64,000 nt of DNA from UBA7985 sp965658725 (GTDB lineage: Bacteria > Pseudomonadota > Alphaproteobacteria > UBA7985), in NCBI GenBank assembly GCA_965658725.1, contig CBFHUI010000002.1, positions 1-64,000 of the forward strand. Reading direction: 5' to 3'. Positions 52,194-60,854 of the stretch are shown piece by piece. The translations under genes and the position numbers were made by a program. The notes under the pieces were generated by a model. That model saw nothing but the letters and a program-made list of their open reading frames with translations. It did no database searches and was not told where the DNA came from. Numbering within the stretch: position 1 is the first letter of the stretch; each line of letters begins with the position of its first letter.

Positions 52194-53303
52194 ATGGCGC
52201 AGTCAGCGACCCCCCTTACCGACTCACTCAAGGCGCAGATCCGCGCAACCGGCCCGCTGACCGTGCCGGAGTTCATGACCCTCGCGCTTCAGCACCCCGA
52301 ACACGGGTACTACACGCGCCAAGAAGCCATCGGCGCATCGGCTGACTTTGTGACGGCACCGGAAATATCGCAGGTGTTTGGTGAGCTGATTGGGCTTTGG
52401 CTGGTGCAGCGGTGGATTGATCTGGGGCAACCTGGGCGGTTCCTGCTGGTGGAGTTGGGGCCGGGCAAAGGAACGCTCATGGCCGACGCCTTGCGCGCGG
52501 CGAGCGCCATGCCGACTTTCCTGCCCGCCATGGAACTGGTGTTGGTTGAGACCAACGAGACCTTGCGCGCCGCCCAGGCTGAAAAGCTCGCTGCCTATAC
52601 CCCGCGCTGGCTGGACAGCTTCGGCGCGTTGGAGGCCGATGCGCCGCTGTTAGTTGTTGGCAACGAGTTCCTCGACGTTCTGCCTAGCGCGCAATTTGCT
52701 GTCGCTAAGGGGGCTTGGTTCGAACGGCTGGTGTCCATCGACGCGGAGAGCGGTGCGCTGAGTTTTGTGCTGGGACAGCCCAAAACCCCCGTTCTACCCC
52801 TGCTGCCTGAGCCGGTCGAAGGTCGGTTTCATGAGATCATGCCGTCGCTTCCCGGTTTCCTAAAAGACCTCTCAAGCGCTCTCAAGGCGCAGACCGGTGC
52901 CGCGCTGTTCATCGACTATGCCCACGAAGAAGACGCCTCTGCCTGGAGCCTGCAAGCCGTTCAGGCGCACGAAAAGGTAGACCCGCTGGAGGCTGTGGGC
53001 GAGGCGGATTTGACGACGCTGGTGGATTTCCGCGCCGCGAGCCGCTTTGCCAAAGAAGTCGGCCTGAGCGTGCCCGACCCGGTGTCCCAACGAGACTTCC
53101 TGCTGGTACTTGGCGCGTGGCAGCGGTTTGAGATGCTGGCCGAAAGCGCCCCGGATGACGCCGCCGACCTGCTGCAAGCGTTGCAGCGACTGGTGGGTAA
53201 GGCGCAGATGGGGACACGGTTCAAGGCGTGGACCTGCCACTTTCCAGAAACCCTTCCCGCGCCTGCGGGCTTCCCTACCAGCGGTGGTACAGACCGTGGC
53301 TGA
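52194..53303 (+). CDS. SAM-dependent methyltransferase, MidA/NDUFAF7 family
   Basis: 369 residues. Family segments are GPLTVPEFMTLALQHPEHGY with YY, FVTAPEISQVFGELIGLW (T-APEISQ-FGE), the SAM motif LLVELGPGKGTLMAD (about 87-101), VVGNEFLDVLPSAQF, and FIDYAHEED. The mitochondrial relative NDUFAF7 methylates an arginine of complex I subunit NDUFS2. A comparable complex I role in bacteria is inference. Its TGA overlaps the start of pgeF. Confidence 0.9.
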   Translation: MAQSATPLTDSLKAQIRATGPLTVPEFMTLALQHPEHGYYTRQEAIGASADFVTAPEISQVFGELIGLWLVQRWIDLGQPGRFLLVELGPGKGTLMADALRAASAMPTFLPAMELVLVETNETLRAAQAEKLAAYTPRWLDSFGALEADAPLLVVGNEFLDVLPSAQFAVAKGAWFERLVSIDAESGALSFVLGQPKTPVLPLLPEPVEGRFHEIMPSLPGFLKDLSSALKAQTGAALFIDYAHEEDASAWSLQAVQAHEKVDPLEAVGEADLTTLVDFRAASRFAKEVGLSVPDPVSQRDFLLVLGAWQRFEMLAESAPDDAADLLQALQRLVGKAQMGTRFKAWTCHFPETLPAPAGFPTSGGTDRG

Positions 53304-54084
53304 ACCCACCGCTCTGCCACCTTTCCTCACGGCGCCGACGCTGTCGCAGGTTGACGGACTGAGGCACGGCTACTTCAGCCGGCAAGGTGGGGTGAGCTGG
53401 GGGCGGTCTGATCTGAACTGTGGGCTGGGCGCTGACGATGATCCTACAGCGGTGCGCGAAAACCGCGACCGCGTGCGCCGCGCCATGGGAGCGCACAAGC
53501 TCGTATCGCTGTTTCAAGTGCACTCCGCTGACGTCGTCACCTTACGCGAAACCCCATCGTGGGAGCGGGGACCAAAGGCTGATGCGATGGTCACGGATGT
53601 GCGGGGTCTGGCGCTGGGTGCACTGTCTGCCGACTGCGGGGCATTGCTCGCCGTGGACCCGGAAGCAGGCGTGATCGCAAGCGCGCACTCTGGCTGGAAG
53701 GGTACAGCCCAGAACATCGCCCGCGCTACTTTCGTTGCCATGGAGGCCCTCGGCGCGCAGCGGGAGCGTATGGTGGTGGCCCTTGGTCCCATGATCCGTC
53801 AGGACAGCTACGAGGTCGGCCCGGACTTTCCTGCATTGTTCAAGGGCGCGGTCGCTGAACCGGAGCGCTTCTTCAAGCCCGCAACACGCCCCGGACACTT
53901 CATGGGCGACATCGCCGGGATCATTGCGGCGCAAGTTGCAGCCGAAGGGGTCGGGCGGTTCGAGGATATTGGCGGCGACACCTACAGCGACGAAGCCCGA
54001 TACTTCTCCGCCCGTCGCGGGGCGCACCGGGGTGAGCCAGACTATGGCCGTCTGATTTCATGCATCGCACTCTCCGACGCCTAG
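53296..54084 (+). CDS. pgeF: Peptidoglycan editing factor PgeF (laccase domain)
   Basis: 262 residues from a GTG at 53296 overlapping the end of the methyltransferase gene. Metal and catalytic segments of the YfiH/PgeF family are FQVHSADV, ALSADCGALLAVD and IASAHSGWKGTAQNIA, giving His, Cys and His. In E. coli PgeF removes wrong amino acids (L-Ser) from UDP-MurNAc intermediates; relatives also act as purine nucleoside phosphorylase or laccase-like enzymes. The last 25 bases overlap a secreted hexosaminidase gene. Confidence 0.9.
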   Translation: MAEPTALPPFLTAPTLSQVDGLRHGYFSRQGGVSWGRSDLNCGLGADDDPTAVRENRDRVRRAMGAHKLVSLFQVHSADVVTLRETPSWERGPKADAMVTDVRGLALGALSADCGALLAVDPEAGVIASAHSGWKGTAQNIARATFVAMEALGAQRERMVVALGPMIRQDSYEVGPDFPALFKGAVAEPERFFKPATRPGHFMGDIAGIIAAQVAAEGVGRFEDIGGDTYSDEARYFSARRGAHRGEPDYGRLISCIALSDA

Positions 54085-55154
54085 CGCTGGCGTTCTCATG
54101 TGTGCTGCTGGGCAGCATCTCTCACGCGCAGACGGATGACGCAGCGCTGCACAGGCTTGCCGGGTCGATGATCCTGACTGGCTTCAGCGGCAATGACCCC
54201 TTCGATCCGGGCTTCATCCGGGTCCGGGACCAGCTGCAGCAGGGTCATATCGCTGGCGTACTGTTCTTTAAGCCTAATCTGACTGGTTCGGCGGGCACCG
54301 TTGCTACTGCCGCCGCGATGGCGGGTGTTCTTCGCCAAGCCAGTGGCGCCGGGAAACCGCCGCCGCTTCTCGCGGTGGATGAGGAAGGCGGTCGGGTGCA
54401 GCGGCTGCGCGATCCACGCATCGCCAGCGCCCGCGTTTTGGCTGGCATGGACTCTGCCGAGCAGCGCGCCGTCTTCGCTGGGCTGGCACAGTCGGTTGCA
54501 GCAGCTGGGCTGACGCTCAACCTCGCACCCGTCGTGGATCTGCACGATCAACGCTCTCCCGCCATAGGCGCGCTGGGTCGGAGCTTTTCGGCGGACCCAG
54601 ACCGGGTGGCCATACTGGCCGCTGCGATGGTTGAGGCCCACCGGGCGCAAGGGGTGGCTACGGCGCTCAAGCACTTTCCCGGCCATGGTCTCGCGCGGGC
54701 CGACAGCCACGCAGGCTTTGTCGACATCACCGACACGTGGCAGCCGGCTGAGCTCGAACCTTTCCTCGCCCTGATCCGCGCCGGACAAGCGGATATGATC
54801 ATGACGGCTCACGTCTTTCATGCCGATTTTGACCGCCTGCACCCTGCGACCTTGTCACGGGCCGTGGTGACGGATTTGCTGCGCGGCATGCTGGGGTTTG
54901 ACGGGGTGGTGGTCTCGGATGATCTGACCATGCGCGCCATCGACGAGAGCTACAGCCTCGAAGACGCCGTTCTGCTGGCTGTCGATGCGGGCGTTGACCT
55001 GCTGCTCACGGGGAACTTTCAGCCCGATGCGGTCGATCAGGCCGAGCAGATGCGCATAATCCTCGTTGAAGCTGTGCAGTCTGGACGCCTGTCCCGTCAG
55101 CGGTTGCAGGAATCGCATGACCGCATCTTGGCTTTGCGGCAGAGGTTGCGTTGA
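54060..55154 (+). CDS. GH3 beta-N-acetylhexosaminidase, NagZ-like, with signal peptide
   Basis: 364 residues. An N-terminal signal peptide (RRLALAFSCVLLGSISHAQ, cleavage after HAQ) precedes a single GH3 domain. The NagZ motifs are LLAVDEEGGRVQRL, the KHFPGHG-x6-SH loop carrying the catalytic acid/base His (near 202-212), and the nucleophile Asp in VVVSDDLTMRAI. NagZ cleaves N-acetylglucosamine from muropeptides. E. coli NagZ is cytosolic; this one is predicted to be exported. It overlaps pgeF by 25 bases. Confidence 0.9.
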   Translation: MHRTLRRLALAFSCVLLGSISHAQTDDAALHRLAGSMILTGFSGNDPFDPGFIRVRDQLQQGHIAGVLFFKPNLTGSAGTVATAAAMAGVLRQASGAGKPPPLLAVDEEGGRVQRLRDPRIASARVLAGMDSAEQRAVFAGLAQSVAAAGLTLNLAPVVDLHDQRSPAIGALGRSFSADPDRVAILAAAMVEAHRAQGVATALKHFPGHGLARADSHAGFVDITDTWQPAELEPFLALIRAGQADMIMTAHVFHADFDRLHPATLSRAVVTDLLRGMLGFDGVVVSDDLTMRAIDESYSLEDAVLLAVDAGVDLLLTGNFQPDAVDQAEQMRIILVEAVQSGRLSRQRLQESHDRILALRQRLR

Positions 55155-55259
55155 CCCCGCGCCGCGAACTGAGCTAAACCACCGCCATCAAACACTTTCT
55201 TGGTGCCAGATGTCGCCGCCGTGTCGGGGGCGAGCATTCTCGGAGCCGGAGCACAGACT

Positions 55260-56201
55260 ATGCGCATCTTGAGCTGCAACGCCAACCGTCCGTTGGCGGA
55301 AGCAATTTCGCACTATCTTGACGTCCGACTGACGCAAGCCGAAGTGCGCCGCTTCAACGACAAGGAAATCTACGTCGAAATCCAGGAGAATGTCCGGGGC
55401 GAAGACGTGTTCCTGATCCAGCCCACCAGCTACCCTGCGAACGACCACCTGATGGAACTGTTGGTTGCCATCGATGCCTTGCGTCGCGGCTCGGCGGGGC
55501 GGATTACGGCGGTGATCCCTTATTACGGCTATGCCCGGCAGGACCGCAAAAGCTCCCCGCGCTCCCCGATTTCTGCGCGCTTGGTTGCCAACCTGATCGA
55601 GACCGCTGGCGCGGACCGTGTGCTGACCATGGACCTGCACGCCGGCCAGATTCAGGGCTTCTTTGACATTCCTACGGATAACCTCTTTGCCGCGCCCATG
55701 TTTGCGCAGGAAATCCGCCGCGTGCACCGCGATGATTGCTCCAACGTCATGATCGTCTCTCCCGACGTCGGCGGCGTTGTTCGAGCGCGCGCGGTTGCCA
55801 AGGCGATCGAAGTTGACCTCGCCATTATCGACAAGCGCCGTCCGAAAGCCGGTGTTGCCGAGGTGATGAACGTCATTGGTGAAGTCGATGGCAAGCACTG
55901 TGTGCTGATCGATGACATCGTGGATACCGCCGGAACGCTGTGCAAAGCCGCAGACGCTCTGGTGAAGAACGGCGCTCTGTCCGTTTCTGCCTACGCCACG
56001 CACGGCGTGCTTTCTGGCCCTGCGGTTTCGAACATCGAAGCGTCAGCGATCAGCGAAGTCGTCGTCACGGACTCCATCCAGCCGTCTGAAGCGGTCGTTG
56101 CTTGCGAGAAAATTCGCGCCATGACAACGGCAGAGCTGCTTGGTGAAGCCATCCGCCGCGTATCGAACGAAGAGTCGGTCTCGACCCTCTTCAACATGTA
56201 G
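55260..56201 (+). CDS. prs: Ribose-phosphate pyrophosphokinase
   Basis: 313 residues from ATG 55260 with GGAG upstream. Conserved parts are RFNDKEIYVEIQENVRGEDV (20 residues), PYYGYARQDRK, MDLHAGQIQGFFDIP and the PRPP loop VLIDDIVDTAGTL. It makes PRPP from ribose 5-phosphate and ATP for nucleotide, histidine and tryptophan synthesis. It begins the run prs-rplY-pth-ychF. Confidence 0.96.
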   Translation: MRILSCNANRPLAEAISHYLDVRLTQAEVRRFNDKEIYVEIQENVRGEDVFLIQPTSYPANDHLMELLVAIDALRRGSAGRITAVIPYYGYARQDRKSSPRSPISARLVANLIETAGADRVLTMDLHAGQIQGFFDIPTDNLFAAPMFAQEIRRVHRDDCSNVMIVSPDVGGVVRARAVAKAIEVDLAIIDKRRPKAGVAEVMNVIGEVDGKHCVLIDDIVDTAGTLCKAADALVKNGALSVSAYATHGVLSGPAVSNIEASAISEVVVTDSIQPSEAVVACEKIRAMTTAELLGEAIRRVSNEESVSTLFNM

Positions 56202-56276
56202 GGACAGTCGCGAGCCCGCTCGCGCACCGATCCTGTTCCGATTGATTTTGAATTCTGTTTTCTAAGGAGACTCCCT

Positions 56277-56906
56277 ATGGACATCGCAATGACCATTCCC
56301 GCCCAAGCCAAGTCCGGTGCCGGCAAGACCGCTGCGAAAGCAGCCCGTTACGCAGGCCTCGTTCCTGCCGTGATCTACGGTGGCAAGGCTGACCCTGAAA
56401 TGGTTGCCATCGACCCGCGCCCCATCTGGAAGGGCCTGAACGAGCGTGGCTTTTTCGCCAAGGTGATCGCGCTGGAAGTGGACGGCAAGACCATCAACGT
56501 TCTGCCCCGTGACATCCAGTTTGACCGCGTGACCGACCAGCCGATTCACCTGGACTTCATGCGCGTTGACAGCGACACGGTTGTCAAAGTGAAGATCCCT
56601 GTAGACTTCGTGAACGAAATGGAATCCCCGGGCCTGAAGCGCGGCGCGGTGCTGAACGTTGTTCGTCACTCCGTTGAAGTGCGCTGCAAGGCGGGTGAGA
56701 TCCCCACCAAGTTCGACGCTGACCTCACCGGCCTGAACATCAACGACGCTGTGAAGTACTCCATGGTGCAGGTCTCCGGTAACGTGACCCCGACCATCGT
56801 GGGCCGTGACTTCGTCATCGCGACGGTAACCGCACCATCTGCTCTGAAGCGTCAGATGATGGACGCAGCAGCTGCGGCAGCGGGCGAGGAAGCGGAAGCC
56901 GAGTAA
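56277..56906 (+). CDS. rplY: 50S ribosomal protein bL25, Ctc form
   Basis: 209 residues, the long form with an N-terminal 5S rRNA-binding domain (LVPAVIYGGK, PRDIQFDRVTDQPIHLDFMR) and a C-terminal TL5/Ctc beta domain (VVRHSVEVRCKAGEIP, FVIATVTAPSA), ending in an Ala/Glu-rich tail. AAGGAGA lies just before the ATG. It binds 5S rRNA in the large subunit and, in this form, relates to general stress protein Ctc. Followed by pth after 39 bp. Confidence 0.95.
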   Translation: MDIAMTIPAQAKSGAGKTAAKAARYAGLVPAVIYGGKADPEMVAIDPRPIWKGLNERGFFAKVIALEVDGKTINVLPRDIQFDRVTDQPIHLDFMRVDSDTVVKVKIPVDFVNEMESPGLKRGAVLNVVRHSVEVRCKAGEIPTKFDADLTGLNINDAVKYSMVQVSGNVTPTIVGRDFVIATVTAPSALKRQMMDAAAAAAGEEAEAE

Positions 56907-56945
56907 GGCGACGCGCCAGAGCTTCGTCGGCAAAGGGCTTAGCGC

Positions 56946-57680
56946 ATGCAAGTGCTGGTTGGACTGGGCAATCCTGGACGGCAGTACGAGGGCCATCGCC
57001 ACAACGTTGGTTTCATGGCCCTCGACCTCATTGCGGCGCGATACAACGCGCCCAAGTGGAAGGAGCGTGCCAACGCCCTTGTCTCCGAAGCTCGGATCGG
57101 TGGCGAGAAAGTCGTGCTGGTCAAGCCTCAGAGCTTCATGAACCGGTCGGGACAGCCCTTGCGGCACGTCCTCGACTTCTGGAAGCTCAAGGCGGACAGT
57201 GTGACGGTTTTTTACGACGAGCTCGACCTCGCGCCCTGCAAAGTGCGGATCAAGCGGGGCGGTGGCACGGGGGGGCACAACGGCATTAAGTCGCTGGACG
57301 CTCATATCGGCCAGAACTACCGGCGCGTGCGGATCGGCATCGGCCACCCCGGTCACAAGGACCGTGTCGCAGGCTACGTCCTACACGACTTTGGCAAGGA
57401 AGACCGGGCGCGGCTGGATGTGCTGCTCTCGGCCATGGCGGATCATCTGCCGCGCTTGCTGGAGGACGACGAGTCCGGGTTCATGAGCCTGTCTATGCAG
57501 GCTGTTAACCCGGATCAGAAACGGCGCAGCGACCCCGCGCCCGGACCCAAGGCAGCGGCCAGCGGCAACCCCGCCGCCGCCAAGCCTTCGATCATCGGCA
57601 AAGGACCGCCCACCGCCATGGGCGCCGCGCTGTCACGGTTGCTCAACCGCGGCGCCAAGAAAGATACGGACAAGGACTAA
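56946..57680 (+). CDS. pth: Peptidyl-tRNA hydrolase
   Basis: 244 residues. The catalytic His lies in LVGLGNPGRQYEGHRHNVGF (His20), with FMNRSGQPL, VFYDELDLAPCKVRIKRGGG and GGHNGIKSLDAHIG. The enzyme recycles peptidyl-tRNA dropped from ribosomes. It has an extra Pro/Ala/Lys-rich tail of about 55 residues, common in alphaproteobacteria. The rplY-pth-ychF order is widespread. Confidence 0.95.
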   Translation: MQVLVGLGNPGRQYEGHRHNVGFMALDLIAARYNAPKWKERANALVSEARIGGEKVVLVKPQSFMNRSGQPLRHVLDFWKLKADSVTVFYDELDLAPCKVRIKRGGGTGGHNGIKSLDAHIGQNYRRVRIGIGHPGHKDRVAGYVLHDFGKEDRARLDVLLSAMADHLPRLLEDDESGFMSLSMQAVNPDQKRRSDPAPGPKAAASGNPAAAKPSIIGKGPPTAMGAALSRLLNRGAKKDTDKD

Positions 57681-57686
57681 AGCACC

Positions 57687-58784
57687 ATGGGATTCAACTG
57701 CGGTATCGTTGGCCTGCCCAACGTTGGCAAATCCACGCTGTTCAACGCGCTGACCGAGACGGCAGCCGCGGAAGCAGCGAACTATCCCTTCTGCACCATT
57801 GAGCCGAATACGGGCCGTGTTGCGGTGCCAGATCCTCGACTCGACCTGATTGCGGAGATCGCGCAGAGCGCCAAGGTTCTGCCCACACAGCTGGAAATCG
57901 TCGACATCGCCGGTTTGGTGCGTGGTGCGTCCAAGGGCGAAGGGCTGGGCAACCAGTTCCTCGCCAACATCCGCGAGACCGACGCCATCCTGCACGTCCT
58001 GCGCTGCTTTGACGGCGAAGTGACCCACGTTGACGGGTCCGTTGACCCCGTGCGGGATGCTGAAACAGTCACCACTGAACTGATGATCGCCGACCTTGAT
58101 GCTGTCGAAAAGCGGATGGCGAAGGAGAGCAAGCGCGCGCAGGGCGGCGACAAGGAAGCACGCCTGCTGATGGCGGTGCTTGAACCGCTAGCCGCTGCTC
58201 TCACTGAGGGTAAGCCCGCGCGCACCGTGGAGTTTGCCCCCGAGGACATGCGCATTGTCCGGCAGTTGCAGCTGCTGACCTCTAAGCCCGTGCTTTACGT
58301 CTGCAACGTCGGCGAGGAAGATGCGGCAGAGGGCAACCACCACTCTCGCGCCGTCGAAGAAATGGCCGCCCGCGAAGGGGCCAGCTCGATCCTGATTTCT
58401 GCCGCCATCGAAGCCGAAATCGCGGCCTTGCCGACTGAAGAAGACAAGCGCGAGTTCCTGGAGACGTTGGGACTGGAAGAAACCGGCCTGGCGCGGCTGA
58501 TCCGTCGGGGGTATGGCCTTCTCGACCTGCTGACGTTCTTCACCGCCGGCCCAAAAGAAGCCCGCGCGTGGACCGTCCGCACCGGCTCAACAGCCCCGCA
58601 AGCCGCGGGCGCGATCCACACCGACTTTGAGCGCGGCTTCATCCGTGCTGAAACCATTGCCTACGACGATTATATCGCCAGTGGCGGAGAAGCCGGGGCC
58701 AAAGACGCGGGGAAACTGCGGGTTGAAGGCAAGGACTACGTCACAAAAGACGGCGACATCTACCACTTCCGCTTCAACGTTTAG
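57687..58784 (+). CDS. ychF: Redox-regulated ATPase/GTPase YchF
   Basis: 365 residues. P-loop GLPNVGKSTLFNAL (about 9-22), the TGS-class IVDIAGLVRGASKGEGLGN, and a C-terminal TGS domain ending YVTKDGDIYHFRFNV. The NVGE in place of NKxD is the hallmark of YchF/OLA1 that lets it use ATP. It binds ribosomes and influences stress responses. It follows pth by 6 bp. Confidence 0.95.
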   Translation: MGFNCGIVGLPNVGKSTLFNALTETAAAEAANYPFCTIEPNTGRVAVPDPRLDLIAEIAQSAKVLPTQLEIVDIAGLVRGASKGEGLGNQFLANIRETDAILHVLRCFDGEVTHVDGSVDPVRDAETVTTELMIADLDAVEKRMAKESKRAQGGDKEARLLMAVLEPLAAALTEGKPARTVEFAPEDMRIVRQLQLLTSKPVLYVCNVGEEDAAEGNHHSRAVEEMAAREGASSILISAAIEAEIAALPTEEDKREFLETLGLEETGLARLIRRGYGLLDLLTFFTAGPKEARAWTVRTGSTAPQAAGAIHTDFERGFIRAETIAYDDYIASGGEAGAKDAGKLRVEGKDYVTKDGDIYHFRFNV

Positions 58785-58815
58785 GGCTGCAGCGGCACAT
58801 GCGATTGCGCCCGGC

Positions 58816-59217
58816 TTAGTCGAGCCGGGACAGCGTGCCGGACCGGCACTGCCCCAGAAAACACGCTTTGAAACTCAGTGAGTTGTCGTTCATCGGTTCC
58901 ACGGTTGTACGGAGTGCTGGAAGACGCCCGGTCGGCATCTTGAGATTGCCGATGTAGGAGCCGTCTGCTTGCACCTTGAGCCCGCGTAAGAGTTCGCTGT
59001 TGAGCACGCGGCCCGGGTCGATGTCTGGGCCCACGACGGCGGCGATCTTGGCGCACAGGGCGCTGTCTTCCTCGCAGTTGTAGACCTCTAGCACCGCCTG
59101 CATGCCCTCCAACGGATCATCCATCCGCCAAAACCCCTCCAGCCCAGTCGCATGCGCGGCTGGCGCGGCGCGGAGAAAAAGAGCAGCGACGAGGAGGAGC
59201 GGGAGTAAATGGCGCAT
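58816..59217 (-). CDS. DUF2147 family secreted protein (copy A)
   Basis: 133 residues with a Sec signal (LLPLLLVAALFLRAAPAAHA). The mature part matches DUF2147: GFWRMDDPLEGMQAVLEVYNC, LCAKIAAVVGPDIDPGRVLN, then GSYIGNLKMPTGR and ACFLGQCRSGTLSRL with paired cysteines. Predicted as a small periplasmic lipocalin-like beta barrel; function unknown. It is a tandem paralog of the next gene but carries a terminator between them. Confidence 0.8.
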   Translation of the reverse strand: MRHLLPLLLVAALFLRAAPAAHATGLEGFWRMDDPLEGMQAVLEVYNCEEDSALCAKIAAVVGPDIDPGRVLNSELLRGLKVQADGSYIGNLKMPTGRLPALRTTVEPMNDNSLSFKACFLGQCRSGTLSRLD

Positions 59218-59271
59218 AGTTTGTAGGTTCCGCAGATTATCGGACTGTTAAATCAGCAGAATCCAGAAAGC

Positions 59272-59304
59272 AAAAACCGGGCCTTTGTGGTCAAAGGCCC
59301 GGTT
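59272..59304 (-). terminator. Intrinsic terminator between the DUF2147 genes
   Basis: On the minus strand AACCGGGCCTTTG (59292-59304) pairs with CAAAGGCCCGGTT (59275-59287), a 13-bp stem, followed by TTTTG. It lies 50 bp past the stop of copy B and 55 bp before copy A, so copy A would need its own promoter or read-through. Confidence 0.85.
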
Positions 59305-59355
59305 GAGGTGTCGGCTGGGGAGGGAGACGCGCGCGGCGTCTCGTGCGTGCCGCGG

Positions 59356-59739
59356 CTACAGCTTCGTCATTGTGCCTTTGCAGACAGGAAGGAAACACGA
59401 GCTGTAGGAAATGGTGCGGTCATCGACGATTTTAATCGTGACGTTGGAGTCGCCCACGAAGCTGACCGGCGGGTTGATGATGCCTTTGAAGGAGCCATTG
59501 CGCTGTTGCTGAACGTTGCGGATCAGCAGGTAGTTCTGCTGCCCGGCAGCGAGTTCGCCCTGATAGGCTTTGACGATCCGGGCGCAGAGGCCGTTGCCGT
59601 CTTCGCAATCGTACATCTGGACCACGGCCTGAACGCCGTCCCAGGCCTTGTTGTCTAGCCAGAGGCCCCGCATTTCGAGGGCCGATGCAGACGTCAGAGA
59701 CGCCAATGAAGCGATGATGGAGATGAGAAAGGCGCGCAT
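59356..59739 (-). CDS. DUF2147 family secreted protein (copy B)
   Basis: 127 residues with a signal peptide (FLISIIASLASLTSASA). The mature domain is DUF2147: GLWLDNKAWDGVQAVVQMYDC, LCARIVKAYQGEL, QRNGSFKGIINPPVSFVG and SSCFLPVCKGTMTKL. Identity with copy A is low but the cysteine pattern and order of motifs agree, so they look like an old duplication. Predicted periplasmic; function unknown. Confidence 0.8.
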   Translation of the reverse strand: MRAFLISIIASLASLTSASALEMRGLWLDNKAWDGVQAVVQMYDCEDGNGLCARIVKAYQGELAAGQQNYLLIRNVQQQRNGSFKGIINPPVSFVGDSNVTIKIVDDRTISYSSCFLPVCKGTMTKL

Positions 59740-59822
59740 GATATCCTCGCGTTAGAACTGCCCCCGCTGGGACAAGATCTAGGGCGCGCCACGCCTGCGA
59801 CAATAGGGCCGATCTCGGGGAT

Positions 59823-60698
59823 TTAGCTCCCGTCGGAGAAAACCATGAACACGCCGCTGGCATTCCACGGGTCCACGATGTAGCCGCGATAGCCAGCTTT
59901 GGCGGTGCGGTAGTCGAGGCCGGACTGGGCGAGGAACTGCCCCGTCTGGTTCAGATCGGCGACTTGGTAGACGATGGCCTCGGCCGCTTCCGTGCCGCCA
60001 TACATCTGCTGCCAGTCTTCCTCCGTGTAGAACTCCAGATCCGCCCCAATCGGACCGTTGCCAGAGCCACCAAAGGCTCCGGAAATCAGCGCCTCATAGC
60101 CCGTGCCGAGGTTCTGGTCCTTGGGCATCATGATCTGAACCGCGCGAATGCCTACCGCGCCGTTGGCGTGGTCAAGGAAGCGTGGTGCCCAGACGGCTTC
60201 TGGGTTCAGATGCTCGCAGACGAACAGCGGAACCGGGCTAAATGGCCCGCGCTGGGGACGAACAAGCTTGAAGGATGCACGTTGCGCCATGCCGGCGACC
60301 ACTTGCACGTCGCGGTGCAGTGATTCGATGCCGAAGTGCTGGATCCCCTGCTGCTCAAAAGCCGCAGTAGCAAGCTCCGCCCGGCCCTTGAGTGCCAGTG
60401 AAAGCAGGCCCTCACCCTGATCTTCGAGGTGCTCGGCCAGTCCGTTGGTGCCAACGTTAGGGTCACGCACGCCAAGTATTTCGACGTAGTCGCCCTGACC
60501 GTCCAGCCCGCGTAGCATGATGCAGGTGTTTGCTGTGCCCCATCCGACGTGTGGGGTGATTTCTGTGGTGGTGAAGCCCAGCGTGTGCGCGCGCGCATGC
60601 TCGCTGTCGAGGTCCTGAACCGCGATGATGACGTGGTCCAGTCCGGTGATTGCCGCGTCTTCAGCAACGGCGGGGGTGTCGTTAGTCACGGAAAACAT
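59823..60698 (-). CDS. VOC/glyoxalase-like domain protein
   Basis: 291 residues from ATG 60698. The N-terminal half is a vicinal-oxygen-chelate fold (ITGLDHVIIAVQDLDSEHAR, GWGTANTCIMLRGLDGQGDY), a glyoxalase_3-like module; a second related half follows (PRFLDHANGAVGIRAVQIMM). The first His (LDH) is a typical metal ligand. Reaction unknown. It is transcribed alone, between the DUF2147 pair and the petABC terminator. Confidence 0.75.
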   Translation of the reverse strand: MFSVTNDTPAVAEDAAITGLDHVIIAVQDLDSEHARAHTLGFTTTEITPHVGWGTANTCIMLRGLDGQGDYVEILGVRDPNVGTNGLAEHLEDQGEGLLSLALKGRAELATAAFEQQGIQHFGIESLHRDVQVVAGMAQRASFKLVRPQRGPFSPVPLFVCEHLNPEAVWAPRFLDHANGAVGIRAVQIMMPKDQNLGTGYEALISGAFGGSGNGPIGADLEFYTEEDWQQMYGGTEAAEAIVYQVADLNQTGQFLAQSGLDYRTAKAGYRGYIVDPWNASGVFMVFSDGS

Positions 60699-60796
60699 GC
60701 AGCTTTTCTTTCGCAGTCCCACGGATGGCTTTCAGGCGGCACCTTAGAGCAAACTGCGCGAAAATAAAAAGGCCAGAACCCAATGACTTGGGGACA

Positions 60797-60830
60797 ACAA
60801 AAAAGGCCACAGGGGTGCTGTGGCCTTTTT
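60797..60830. terminator. Bidirectional intrinsic terminator after petC
   Basis: GGCCACAG (60805-60812) and CTGTGGCC (60818-60825) form a perfect 8-bp stem flanked by A6 and T5. On the minus strand it ends the petABC operon 25 bp past petC; on the plus strand it has an equally good T-run. Confidence 0.88.
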
Positions 60831-60854
60831 CACGTTCATGTGTTGCAAAGCGCT

